NCBI RefSeq assembly: GCF_016703145.1
Contig: NZ_JADJCO010000003.1
Coordinates: 124,001-188,000 of the forward strand
From: Ottowia sp.
GTDB lineage: Bacteria > Pseudomonadota > Gammaproteobacteria > Burkholderiales > Burkholderiaceae_C
Reading direction: 5' to 3'
Length of the DNA stretch: 64,000 nt
Position numbers and translations under genes: made by a program
Notes under the pieces: generated by a model
The model's input: only the letters and a program-made list of their open reading frames with translations
Told to the model about the DNA's origin: nothing
The model's database searches: none
Shown: positions 51,614 to 59,772 of the stretch, in pieces
How positions within the stretch are numbered: the stretch's first letter is position 1
Layout: each line of letters opens with the position of its first letter

Positions 51614-52857
51614 GCGTTGTTCTCCTGGAGGGGGTTCGCGCCGCGCGCGGCGCCGGCGGCGATCAGGGCGTCGATCTCGGCGTCGGCGTAGCCGGCTTCC
51701 CGCAGCACCTCGGCGGTGTGCTGGCCGAGCACGGGCACGGGCGTGCGCCGGTTCGGCGGCGTGCCGGACCATTCGCTGGGCACCGCGGTCTCCACGATGG
51801 TGCCGACCACCGGGTGCTCGGTCTGCTGGAAGAAGCCGGTCGCGGCCAGGTGCTCGTCCTGCAGCAGCGTTTCGAAGGTGTGCATGGGGAAGATCGGGAT
51901 GTCCGACTCGGGCAGCAGTTGCCGCCATTCGGCGGTGCTGCGCTGCGCCAGTTCGTCGGCCACCAGTTGGTACAGCGCGTCGATGGCCCGGGTCCGGGCG
52001 CCGATGTCCTTGAACCGGGGATCGGTGCGCAGCAGCTCGCCCTTGCCGACCGCGTTCAGGAAGATCTCCCAGTGCCGGTCGGTGTAGATCAGGCAGCAGA
52101 CGTAGCCGTCCCGGGTCTTGTAGGGCCGGCGGTTGGGGCTCATCAGGCGCGGGTAGCCGAAGTCGCCCTGGCCCGGCACGAAGGTGCGGCCATAGAGGTG
52201 GTCGCCCAGCACGTAGGGAATCATGGTCTCGAACATCGGGATGTCGATGCTCTGGCCCCGCCCGGTCTGGTGGCGCGCGTGCAGCGCCGCGCAGATCACG
52301 CCGAAGGCGTACAGCCCCACCGAGCGGTCGGCGATGGTGAGGGGCAGGTAGCGCGGCTCGCCGCCCGCGCCCTGGCCGACGGCCGCCGCGAGGCCCGTGG
52401 CCGCCTGGATCATGTCGTCGAAGGCCGCCTTGGCCGCGTAGGGCCCGCGCTGCGAGAAGCCGACCATGCTGGCGTGGACCAGGCGCGGGTTCACCGCCGC
52501 GAGCTGCTCGTAACCCAGCCCCAGCCGCTGCATCGCCGCCGGCCGCACGTTGGTGGCGAAGACGTCGGCGTCCCGCGCCAGCCGCAGCAGCGCCTCGACG
52601 CCTTGCGGGTTCTTGAGGTCCAGCACCACGCTGCGCTTGTTGCGGTTCAAGCCCAGGAACAGCGGCCCCAGCCCGAGGTCGCCGCACGGGCCGATCGAGC
52701 GCGTGGAGTCGCCCCCCGGCGACTCGATCTTGATCACGTCGGCGCCCAGGTCGCCCAGCAGCTGCGTCGCGGACGGGCCCATGAAGACCGTGGTCAGGTC
52801 CAGCACCCGCACGCCATGCAGGGGGCCGGAGAAGGCGGAGGGATCGGTCGCGGACAT
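51610..52857 (-). CDS. CaiB/BaiF-type CoA-transferase
   Basis: Class III CoA-transferase of 415 residues that activates a carboxylic acid by CoA exchange. Typical features are HGVRVLDLTTVFMGPSATQL, DVIKIESPGGDSTRSIG, FLGLNRNKRSVVLDLKNPQG, DVFATNVRPAAMQRLGLGYE and FSQRGPYAAKAAFDDMIQA. The start at 52857 is chosen because GAGG lies six bases upstream; ATG at 52863 and GTG at 52875 are alternatives. It is the first intact gene of the catabolic cluster and follows a truncated Bug gene. Confidence 0.9.
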
Positions 52858-52871
52858 CGCCATCCTCGCGC

Positions 52872-53054
52872 TCACTCAGGCTGGATGCCGGCGGCCCGGA
52901 TCACCTGGCCCCATTTCCGGGACTCGGCGGCCTGGAAGGCCTTGACCGCCTCCGACGACGAGGCGTCGGCGAACATGAAATCCACCTGCCCGCCGATCAG
53001 GTCGGCGATGGACAGCGGGTTGCTCTTGTACGGCACGTTGACCATGTCATCCAT
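52872..53054 (-). pseudogene. Truncated Bug/TctC receptor remnant
   Basis: A 60-codon frame containing two separated parts of a Bug protein fused together: the central VPYKSNPLSIADLIGGQVDF and the extreme carboxy terminus EAVKAFQAAESRKWGQVIRA. The signal peptide and more than 200 residues are missing. A good Shine-Dalgarno (AGGAGA) and ATG precede it, so the original 5' region may be retained. It lies directly upstream of the CoA-transferase gene, the place where an intact Bug gene sits in the 35.6 kb cluster. Confidence 0.8.
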
Positions 53055-53088
53055 TGGGTCTGTCTCCTGGTTCTGGCGCCCAGTCTAG

Positions 53089-53579
53089 GCCATCGCCGCG
53101 TTCTCGCGCGCGCACCCGCGGGTGACGTTCTCGCTGGTCGAGGCGCCGGCCGACGCGCTGCTGGCGATGGTGGAGGAAGGCCGCGCGGACTTCGGCCTCA
53201 GCGTGCGCCCCGCGCCGCACCAGCGCCTGCAGTACCGCCGCCTGCGCGACGACCCGTTCGTGCTGGTGTGCCGCCGTGACGACCCGCTGGCCGCCGCGGC
53301 GCGGCGCCCTGGTCGATCTTCAGCACGCGCCCCTGCATCGTGAGCGCGCCGCACGGCAGCATCCGGCCGATCACGGACGCGGCGTTCCTTCGCCTGCGCG
53401 CGCCGATGCGACCGGTGCTGGAGTACCCCAGCGTGGCCGCATGCGGCGCGATGGTGGCGGCGGGCCTGGGCATCACCGCCCCGCCGGTGCTGGCGCTTCA
53501 GCTGGTGAACATGGCGGAACTGGCCGCGGTGCCGCTCACGCGGCCGGCGGTGGCGCGGGCGTTCATGGGGAGCTTGTGA
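53089..53579 (+). pseudogene. LysR-family regulator remnant (effector domain only, frameshifted)
   Basis: Two adjoining frames encode parts of a LysR effector-binding domain: AIAAFSRAHPRVTFSLVEAP to DDPFVLVCRRDDPLAAAARR, then after a frame change near 53305, ITDAAFLRLRAPMRPVLEYP to VPLTRPAVARAFMGSL. The whole DNA-binding domain is absent and an in-frame TAG stands immediately upstream. It is divergent from the truncated Bug gene, so the standard LysR/Bug promoter region has been destroyed on both sides. Confidence 0.8.
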
Positions 53580-53583
53580 CCCG

Positions 53584-53645
53584 CCCCCAGGCTCCACTCG
53601 CTCCGCGATGTTGCGCCTCCCCCCTCAAAGGGGGCGACGCCGCAT
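53584..53645 (+). repeat. GC-rich interspersed repeat, family 2, copy A
   Basis: CCCCCAGGCT, then CGCTCCGC, GCGCCTCCCCC and a complementary GGGGGCGACGCC. The inverted CCCCC/GGGGG part can form a stem. It shares this order of blocks with the copy at 58237-58293. It occupies the gap between the LysR remnant and the methyltransferase gene. Confidence 0.55.
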
Positions 53646-53686
53646 CATGGATTTCGTGCGTTGCCGGCGGCGCGCGCCGCCCTGCC

Positions 53687-54979
53687 TCACTGCGGCGACT
53701 CCGCCGGCCGCCGCGCGGTGAGGTCGAAGCGGAACATCCGGCACTCGATCGGCCCGTTCCACAGCGGAACGCGGCGCGATTCCTTCAGGCGCAGGCGACC
53801 GGGCAGCTTCAGGTCGGGCGTGAGCAGCCAGGCGGTCCAGCCGGCGTAGTGGGTCTTCCAGTGCGCGGCCAGACGCTGGAAGAACTCGTCGCCGGCGTTG
53901 AAATCGGCCGGCGCGTCGCCGGCATCGCGCTGGAACGCCTCGCGCCCGCCGCGCGCCTTGTGCCCGGCCACCCCGGCGGCGGCGATGCGCTCGCCGTAGG
54001 GCGGATTCATCAGCAGCACGCCGGGCTGGCCGGCGGGCGGCAAGCGCTGCAGCGCGTCGCCGCCGCGCAGTTGCACGGCGGCGGCGACGCCGGCGCGCTC
54101 GGCGTTGCGCTGGGCGAAATCGACCATGCGGTGGGCGACGTCGCTGCCGAAGATGCGGACCGCAGCGGTTTCAGAACCAAATTGGCCTTCAACCTTTGTG
54201 GGAATTGAACCGGTAGCTTCTTTTTTTATAGCAACCCATTCCGCCGCGTCGAACGGCCTCAGCCGCTCGACGGCGAAGCGCCGCTGCCCGCCGGCGGGCA
54301 GGCCCAGGGCGATCTGCGCCGCCTCGATGACGATGGTGCCGGAGCCGCAGCAGGGGTCGTACAGCGGCAGCGGCGAGACCTCGCGCGTGGCCGGGCGCCA
54401 CCAGCCGCTGGCGGCCAGCATGGCGGCGGCCAGGGTTTCCTTCAGCGGCGCGTCGCCCTTGTCCTGGCGCCAGCCGCGCTTGAACAGCGGCTCGCCGCTG
54501 GTGTCGATGTAGAGCGTGGCGTGGGTGGAGCTCAGGTGCGCCTGCACGCGCACGTCGGGGCGCTGGGTGTCGATGCTGGGGCGCACGCCGCCGGCCTGCT
54601 GGCGGAAGCGGTCGGCCACCGCGTCCTTGACGCGCAGGGTGGCGAAGTTGAGGCTTTGCAAGGGGCTGGCCTGCGCCGTCAGGTCGACGCGGAAGGTGTG
54701 GCGCGGGGTGAACCAGTCCTCCCACGGCACGCCGGCGGCCAGGGCGTACAGATCGTGCTCGCTCTGGCAGGGCGCGTGCGCCAGCTCGATCAGCACGCGC
54801 TGGGCCAGGCGGCTGGCCAGGTTCAGCCGCAGCGCCAGCGCCCAGTCGCCGCGCACGCGCACGCCGCCGCGCAGGGTGAGCAGGTCCTGGCCGGCCAGGC
54901 CGGTGAGGCCGTGCACCTCGTCGGCCAGGAAATCCTCGACGCCGGCGGCGCAGGGCAGGAACAGGGTCAGCGGGGTCAT
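53687..54979 (-). CDS. THUMP-domain RNA methyltransferase (RlmL/YcbY amino-terminal type)
   Basis: S-adenosylmethionine-dependent methyltransferase of 430 residues, related to the part of RlmL that methylates 23S rRNA G2445. A ferredoxin-like plus THUMP region covers about residues 1-165. The methyltransferase domain has YDPCCGSGTIVIEAAQIALG (SAM site) and the catalytic LLMNPPYGERI. A stretch at about residues 249-268 (AIKKEATGSIPTKVEGQFGS) is encoded by a short-repeat copy inserted in frame. It lacks the RlmK half found in enterobacteria. It is 16 bases downstream of rpoN. Confidence 0.88.
   Translation of the reverse strand: MTPLTLFLPCAAGVEDFLADEVHGLTGLAGQDLLTLRGGVRVRGDWALALRLNLASRLAQRVLIELAHAPCQSEHDLYALAAGVPWEDWFTPRHTFRVDLTAQASPLQSLNFATLRVKDAVADRFRQQAGGVRPSIDTQRPDVRVQAHLSSTHATLYIDTSGEPLFKRGWRQDKGDAPLKETLAAAMLAASGWWRPATREVSPLPLYDPCCGSGTIVIEAAQIALGLPAGGQRRFAVERLRPFDAAEWVAIKKEATGSIPTKVEGQFGSETAAVRIFGSDVAHRMVDFAQRNAERAGVAAAVQLRGGDALQRLPPAGQPGVLLMNPPYGERIAAAGVAGHKARGGREAFQRDAGDAPADFNAGDEFFQRLAAHWKTHYAGWTAWLLTPDLKLPGRLRLKESRRVPLWNGPIECRMFRFDLTARRPAESPQ
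54171..54232 (-). repeat. Short interspersed repeat, copy 14 (inside methyltransferase gene)
   Basis: Minus-strand copy: GCTATAAAAAAAGAAGCTAC, CGGTTCAATTCCCACAAAGG, TTGAAGGCCAATTTGGTTCT. In frame. Confidence 0.65.
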
Positions 54980-54995
54980 GGGTTCTTGAAGCGGG

Positions 54996-56576
54996 TCAGG
55001 CCACCGATTTGCGCAGGCTGGCGATCGGGATGCGCAGCCCTTCGCGGTATTTGGCGACGGTGCGGCGCGCGCAGTCGATGCCCTGGGCCTTGAGCAGCTC
55101 GGACAACTGGCCGTCCGACAGGGGCTTGGCGGCGTCCTCGGCCGCGATCAACTGCTTGATGAGCGCGCGCACGGCCGTGCTGGAGGCGTTGCCGCCGGCC
55201 TCGGTGCCGAGCGCGGAGCCGAAGAAATACTTCAGCTCGAAGGTGCCGCATGGCGTGGCCATGTACTTGGCGGTGGTCACGCGCGAGATGGTGGATTCGT
55301 GCACGCCCAGCTCGTCGGCCAGTTCGCGCTGCACCATGGGGCGCATGGCCAGCTCGCCGTGGATGAAGAAGCTGCGCTGGCGCTCGACGATGGCGCGCGA
55401 GACGCGCAGGATGGTGTCGAAGCGCTGCTGGATGTTGCGGATGAACCAGCGCGCTTCCTGCAGCCGCTGGGCCAGGGCCTGGTGGTGCTCGCCGCCCCGG
55501 CCGCCGCGCAGGGCGCTGGCGTACACGTCGTGCACGCGCAGGCGCGGCATGACGTCGGGGTTGAGCTGCACGCGCAGGCGCAGTTGCGCACCGGCACCGC
55601 GCGCGGTGACGACGACGTCGGGCACGATGGCGTTGCGCTCCACGTCGGCAAAACGGCGGCCGGGCTTGGGCTCCAGCCGCGCGATGACAGGCAGGGCGGC
55701 GCGCACGGCCTCCTCGCTTTCGCCCGCGAGCTGCGCCAGCCGCCGCGCGTCGCGCTTGGCCAGCAGCTCCAGGACGCCGTGCTGGGCGCAGATCTTCAGG
55801 GCGGTGGCCAGGCGCGCCTGCTCGTCCTCGGCCACGCCGCGCTCGGCCCGCCGCGCTTTCAGTTGCAGCGTCAGGCATTCGGCCAGGCCGCGCGCGCCGA
55901 CGCCGGCCGGCTCCAGCGACTGCAGCAGCTTGAGCGCGAAGCTGAAGCGGTGCACCAGCTCCTCCAGCGCATCCAGGTCGTCGCCCTCGTCGGTCAGGGT
56001 GGCGGCCAGTTGGGCGAGCGAGTCCTCCAGGTAGCCGTCGTCGTTGAGCGATTCGATCAGGAAGCGCAGCGCCGCCGAGTCCTCGGGCGACAGGCGCAGC
56101 GCGAGCGCCTGCCGGTGCAGGTGCTCGGTGAGCGACTCGTGGGCGCGGCCGCGCTCGCCGGGGTCGAGTTCGTCGCCGTCGTCGCGCTGCGCGGTGCGCG
56201 CGGGCGCCTCGCCGCCCCATTCGCCATCGTCGGGGACCATCTCCACGCCGCCGTCGCCGTCCCAGCCTTCCGCGAAGCCAGCTTCTGCATCAAAACCATC
56301 GCTGGCCGGGATGGAATCCATGCCATCCGCTCCTGATTCAGTAGCGTTCTCGTGGATGCGGTCACCTTCGCTGACGCGCTCGTCGGCGCGCGCCAGGCCG
56401 AAGTCCTCGCGCGGCGCGTGCTCGTCCTCGCGCTCAAGGAAGGGGTTGTCGTCGAGCATTTGCTCGACTTCGCTGGCCAGCTCCAGCGTCGAGAGTTGCA
56501 GCAGGCGGATCGACTGCTGCAGCTGCGGCGTGAGGGCGAGGTGCTGCGAGACGCGCAGCGACAGGCCGGGTTTCAC
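54996..56576 (-). CDS. rpoN: RNA polymerase sigma-54 factor
   Basis: Alternative sigma factor for enhancer-dependent promoters (nitrogen, motility and others); 526 residues. Region I is Gln/Leu-rich (LRVSQHLALTPQLQQSIRLL). An acidic linker follows at about 60-150. The core-binding and helix-turn-helix regions (ELADELGVHESTISRVTTAK) precede the RpoN box ARRTVAKYRE near the carboxy terminus. About residues 77-97 of the linker (ATESGADGMDSIPASDGFDA) come from an in-frame short-repeat copy. The start is GTG at 56576, overlapping the lptB stop by four bases (GTGA), as in the conserved lptA-lptB-rpoN order. Confidence 0.96.
   Translation of the reverse strand: MKPGLSLRVSQHLALTPQLQQSIRLLQLSTLELASEVEQMLDDNPFLEREDEHAPREDFGLARADERVSEGDRIHENATESGADGMDSIPASDGFDAEAGFAEGWDGDGGVEMVPDDGEWGGEAPARTAQRDDGDELDPGERGRAHESLTEHLHRQALALRLSPEDSAALRFLIESLNDDGYLEDSLAQLAATLTDEGDDLDALEELVHRFSFALKLLQSLEPAGVGARGLAECLTLQLKARRAERGVAEDEQARLATALKICAQHGVLELLAKRDARRLAQLAGESEEAVRAALPVIARLEPKPGRRFADVERNAIVPDVVVTARGAGAQLRLRVQLNPDVMPRLRVHDVYASALRGGRGGEHHQALAQRLQEARWFIRNIQQRFDTILRVSRAIVERQRSFFIHGELAMRPMVQRELADELGVHESTISRVTTAKYMATPCGTFELKYFFGSALGTEAGGNASSTAVRALIKQLIAAEDAAKPLSDGQLSELLKAQGIDCARRTVAKYREGLRIPIASLRKSVA
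56285..56345 (-). repeat. Short interspersed repeat, copy 15 (inside rpoN)
   Basis: Minus-strand copy: GCTACTGAATCAGGAGCGGA, TGGCATGGATTCCATCCCGG, CCAGCGATGGTTTTGATGCA. In frame within the acidic linker. Confidence 0.6.
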
Positions 56577-57391
56577 AGGCGGAAATGCTCGCCGAGGTAG
56601 ACCCGGCGCACGTCGGGATTGGCCACGATGTCCTGCGGCGTGCCGGCGGCCAGCACGCGGCCTTCGCTGATGATGACGGCGTGGTCGCAGATGCCCAGCG
56701 TCTCGCGCACGTTGTGGTCGGTGATGAGCACGCCGATGCCGCGCGCCTTCAGGAAGGCGATGATGCGCTGGATCTCGATCACCGCGATGGGGTCGATGCC
56801 GGCGAAGGGCTCATCCAGCAGGATGAAGCGCGGCTGCGTGGCCAGCGCGCGCGCGATCTCCACGCGCCGACGCTCGCCGCCCGACAGCGCGGGCGCGGGC
56901 GAGTCGCGCAGGTCCTGGACGTGCAGTTGCTCCAGCAGCTCGGTCAGGCGGCGCTCGATCTCGGCCCTGGCCAGCGGCCGGCCGTCGGCATCGCGCTGCA
57001 GCTCCAGCACGGCGCGCACGTTCTCGGCCACCGTGAGCTTGCGGAAGATCGACGCCTCCTGCGGCAGGTACGACAGGCCCAGGCGCGAGCGGCGGTGGAT
57101 GGGCATGTGCTCGACCGGCTGGCCGTCGATGGCGATGGTGCCGGCGTCGGCGCGCACCAGGCCGACGATCATGTAGAACGACGTGGTCTTGCCCGCGCCG
57201 TTGGGGCCCAGCAGGCCCACCACCTCGCCGCTGTTCACGTCCAGCGACACCTCGTGCACCACGCGCCGCGCGCCGTAGTTCTTGCGCAGGCCGCGCACCT
57301 CCATCCGGCTGCCCGTGCGGCTGCCGCCGTCCCGGCCGGCCACCAGCGCCTCGGTGGCCGGCGCGCTCATGGAGCCGACCGGCGCACTCAC
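56573..57391 (-). CDS. lptB: LPS export ABC transporter ATPase LptB
   Basis: Cytoplasmic ATPase of the LptBFG complex that drives lipopolysaccharide to the outer membrane; 272 residues. Walker A GLLGPNGAGKTTSFYMIVGL, signature LSGGERRRVEIARAL, Walker B RFILLDEPFAGIDPIA and the H-loop ITDHNVRE are intact. The GTG at 57391 overlaps the lptA stop (GTGA) and is taken as start. An ATG at 57370 is equally possible because the first 28 residues lack conservation. Coupled to rpoN downstream. Confidence 0.95.
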   Translation of the reverse strand: MSAPVGSMSAPATEALVAGRDGGSRTGSRMEVRGLRKNYGARRVVHEVSLDVNSGEVVGLLGPNGAGKTTSFYMIVGLVRADAGTIAIDGQPVEHMPIHRRSRLGLSYLPQEASIFRKLTVAENVRAVLELQRDADGRPLARAEIERRLTELLEQLHVQDLRDSPAPALSGGERRRVEIARALATQPRFILLDEPFAGIDPIAVIEIQRIIAFLKARGIGVLITDHNVRETLGICDHAVIISEGRVLAAGTPQDIVANPDVRRVYLGEHFRL

Positions 57392-58044
57392 TGGGCCGGC
57401 CCCGGCGCGGGCAGCGTGGTCGAGGGGCGCAGCGGCACGGCCGGCGCGGGGGCCGATTCGCCCGCCGCTGGCGCCGCGGCGCCGCCCTGGCCGCGCGGTG
57501 CCAGCACCGCGCGCACCCGGCCGCCCGGCGCCGACGACGGGGCGCCGGCCGAGCGCGGCGCGCCGTCCACGGTGTAGACCTCGGTGGTGTTGTTGTAGAC
57601 GATGACGCTGCCCATCACCTCGTCCTGCAGCGTGGCGCCGGCCAGGCGGCGCATCTCGGCGCGGCGCACGAAGCGCACGCTGTCGGCCTTGCCGTCGTAT
57701 TCGATGGTCTCGCCCTCGCCCTCGATGTATTCGTTCAGGCCCTCGCGCTTCTGGCGGAAGAAGGCGCGCCCGCCGGGTTCGGCGAACATGGTGCCGTTCT
57801 GGTTACCGGCGGCGTCCTGGCGCACCTCCAACCGCGCGCCGCGCATCACGATGGTGCCCTTGGTCACCACCACGCGGCCGGTGAAGGTGGAGAGCTGCTT
57901 CTGCTCCTCGTAGCGCAGGGTGTCGGATTCGATGTTCATCGGCTTGTCGCGGTCCGCGCGCTCGGCCAGCGCGGGCGCCGCCGCCAGCAGCACGAACAGG
58001 CCCGCCAGCAGGCGGCGGAAAAGGGGCTGGGCAAGTGGATCCAT
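57388..58044 (-). CDS. lptA: LPS transport periplasmic protein LptA
   Basis: Periplasmic bridge protein for lipopolysaccharide; 218 residues. Signal peptide RRLLAGLFVLLAAAPALA. The OstA-like jellyroll is recognised by PMNIESDTLRYEEQKQLSTF, VVVTKGTIVMRGARLEV and IEYDGKADSVRFVRRAEMRR. A 45-residue Ala/Pro-rich tail follows the core. It is normally preceded by lptC. Here the upstream gene is dsbA with a terminator and a GC-rich repeat between, so lptA must have its own promoter. Confidence 0.92.
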   Translation of the reverse strand: MDPLAQPLFRRLLAGLFVLLAAAPALAERADRDKPMNIESDTLRYEEQKQLSTFTGRVVVTKGTIVMRGARLEVRQDAAGNQNGTMFAEPGGRAFFRQKREGLNEYIEGEGETIEYDGKADSVRFVRRAEMRRLAGATLQDEVMGSVIVYNNTTEVYTVDGAPRSAGAPSSAPGGRVRAVLAPRGQGGAAAPAAGESAPAPAVPLRPSTTLPAPGPAQ

Positions 58045-58108
58045 GAAAGGCACGTTTTTTGCTTTGCAGTACGGATCGATTGTAAGGCGCCCACGGGGCC
58101 GGCAATTG

Positions 58109-58130
58109 AAAAAGCCCGCCAAGGCGGGCT
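58109..58130 (-). terminator. Rho-independent terminator downstream of dsbA
   Basis: Minus-strand stem AGCCCGCC / GGCGGGCT with a two-base loop followed by five T residues. It separates dsbA from lptA. Confidence 0.75.
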
Positions 58131-58236
58131 GTGAAAGAGCCATCGGCAAGCCAGGCAGCGCCCCACGAGAACCTGGAGGCCGCGGAGCAGGCCATCCCGG
58201 GCCGCCACGGACGGACTTGGCCCGGCCGTTGGCGGT

Positions 58237-58293
58237 GCCCCCTGGCAGGGGGAGGCGGAGCGGAACGCAGTCCGCGCAGCCTGGGGTCAGCCT
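58237..58293 (-). repeat. GC-rich interspersed repeat, family 2, copy B
   Basis: On the minus strand: CCCCAGGCTGCGCGGA, TCCGCTCCGCCTCCCCC, then GCCAGGGGGCA. The same block order as copy A at 53584. It begins at the dsbA stop codon. Confidence 0.55.
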
Positions 58294-58919
58294 TTTTTGC
58301 GCTCCTGCGCGATCAGGGTGTTGGCGATCTGGATCATGCGCTCGAAGCCGCCGGCCATGGAGCCGTCGGTGTAGTAGCGTCCGCCGATGCCCAGGGCCGG
58401 CGTGCCCTCGACCTTGTACGCCTCCTGCAGCTCGACGGCGCGGCGCAGCTGGGTGGCCACGCCGAAGGACTTGTAGGCGGCTTCGAACTTGGCGCGGTCT
58501 CCACCCTGCTCCGCCACCCAGGGGAACAGCACCTCGGGCTTGTCCAGGCGCTTGCGCTCGGTCTGCAGCGCCTCGAACACCTTGGCGTGCAGCGCCTCGA
58601 CCTGGCCCGTCGCCTCCAGCGCGTAGTAGATGCGCTGCAGCGGCTCGAAGCTGCTCTGGAAGCCCACGTGCACCAGGCGCACCTTCACGTCCTTGGGCGC
58701 GGCCTTCTTCCAGGCGCCGAACATGGGCTCGAAGTTCTTGCAGTGCACGCAGCCGTAGGAGAAGAACTCCACCACCTCCACCTGTCCGGGCGGCGCCTCC
58801 ACCGGGGCACGCCGGCCCAGCTCGGTGTAGCCCTTGCCCGACTGGGCGTGGGCCGGCTGGCTCAGCAGGCCGGGCAGGGCTGCGGCGGCGGCGCCCAGGG
58901 TGAATTCGCGTCGTTTCAT
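58287..58919 (-). CDS. dsbA: Thiol:disulfide interchange protein DsbA/DsbL-type
   Basis: Periplasmic thiol oxidase that introduces disulfides into exported proteins; 210 residues. The active site is Cys57-Val-His-Cys60 (FFSYGCVHCKNFEP), with a Val in place of the usual Pro, and the cis-proline loop is GTPALGI. The signal MKRREFTLGAAAAALPGLLS carries a twin-arginine-like RR before the hydrophobic stretch, ending near AHAQ. It may therefore use Tat or Sec. It follows the SPOR gene and ends in its own terminator. Confidence 0.93.
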   Translation of the reverse strand: MKRREFTLGAAAAALPGLLSQPAHAQSGKGYTELGRRAPVEAPPGQVEVVEFFSYGCVHCKNFEPMFGAWKKAAPKDVKVRLVHVGFQSSFEPLQRIYYALEATGQVEALHAKVFEALQTERKRLDKPEVLFPWVAEQGGDRAKFEAAYKSFGVATQLRRAVELQEAYKVEGTPALGIGGRYYTDGSMAGGFERMIQIANTLIAQERKKG

Positions 58920-59035
58920 GTGCTGTTTCTCCGAGAAAGCGGTGGCGTATGGAGCCGGGGGGCGCGGGCAAGTTCCCCGGCGCGTCAGAAGCTGGGGGCG
59001 AGACGAGCGAGCGCGGCGGGTTGGTTCACGGCTTT

Positions 59036-59758
59036 TCAGCGCTGCACGCGCACCAGCGCGGCGTCGAAGCCGCTGCCGTCCAGCCGGCCCTTGACGCGGT
59101 CGGCGGCGTCCTTGTTCTGGAACGGGCCCACGCGCACGCGGTACACGGTACGGCCGGCCTGCTCGCGCTCGGTCACGCGCGCCTCCACGCCCATCAAGGA
59201 CAGGCGCGCGCGCTGGGCCTCGGCGTCGTCCGGGGTGCGGAAGGCACCGGCCTGCACGAAATAGGTGAAGGGGTCGGCCGTGGCCGGCGCGGGCAGGCCG
59301 GCGCGCGCCGCCGCCAGGTCACCCAGCGGATCGGCGGAGGGCGCACGCGCGGCGGGGGCCGGGGCGGAGGCGCGGGCGGTGCGCGGCTCGGCGGGCCGGA
59401 CCTCGGCCGGGGCCGGCACGGGCGCGGGCCGGGGTGCGGGGCGGGCGACCTCGGCCGGCGCCAGGATGGGTGGCGGAATGGGTGCCGGGGCGGGCGCGGG
59501 CGCCACGCTGCCGCTGACCGTGCCCGTGGTGGCGGGCTTGGCGCCGTTGCGGGCGCGCAGGGGGGCGTTGGGGTCCCAGTCGCGGTTCTTCTCGGCCTCG
59601 GCGGCGTCCTGGCCGCTGGTGCGCGAGGTGTTCTTGTTGACGAAGGGCACGGGCACCTTGGCGACGTAGATGGCCACGCCCAGCGCCGCCGCCAGGCCGA
59701 CCATCACACCCAGGATGATGCCCAGGAAGGTGCCGCCGCGTTGCTTGGTCTTCATCAT
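59036..59758 (-). CDS. SPOR-domain membrane protein
   Basis: Inner-membrane protein of 240 residues predicted to bind denuded peptidoglycan glycans at the division site. One transmembrane helix at about residues 10-33 (FLGIILGVMVGLAAALGVAI) is followed by a long Pro/Ala-rich periplasmic linker. The SPOR domain (TYFVQAGAFRTPDDAEAQRA, YRVRVGPFQNKDAADRV) is at the carboxy terminus. Start at the ATG pair at 59758. A GTG at 59776 overlapping argS is an alternative. It directly follows argS, a pairing usual in betaproteobacteria. Confidence 0.88.
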   Translation of the reverse strand: MMKTKQRGGTFLGIILGVMVGLAAALGVAIYVAKVPVPFVNKNTSRTSGQDAAEAEKNRDWDPNAPLRARNGAKPATTGTVSGSVAPAPAPAPIPPPILAPAEVARPAPRPAPVPAPAEVRPAEPRTARASAPAPAARAPSADPLGDLAAARAGLPAPATADPFTYFVQAGAFRTPDDAEAQRARLSLMGVEARVTEREQAGRTVYRVRVGPFQNKDAADRVKGRLDGSGFDAALVRVQR

Positions 59759-59772
59759 GTTGGGGTAATGCT

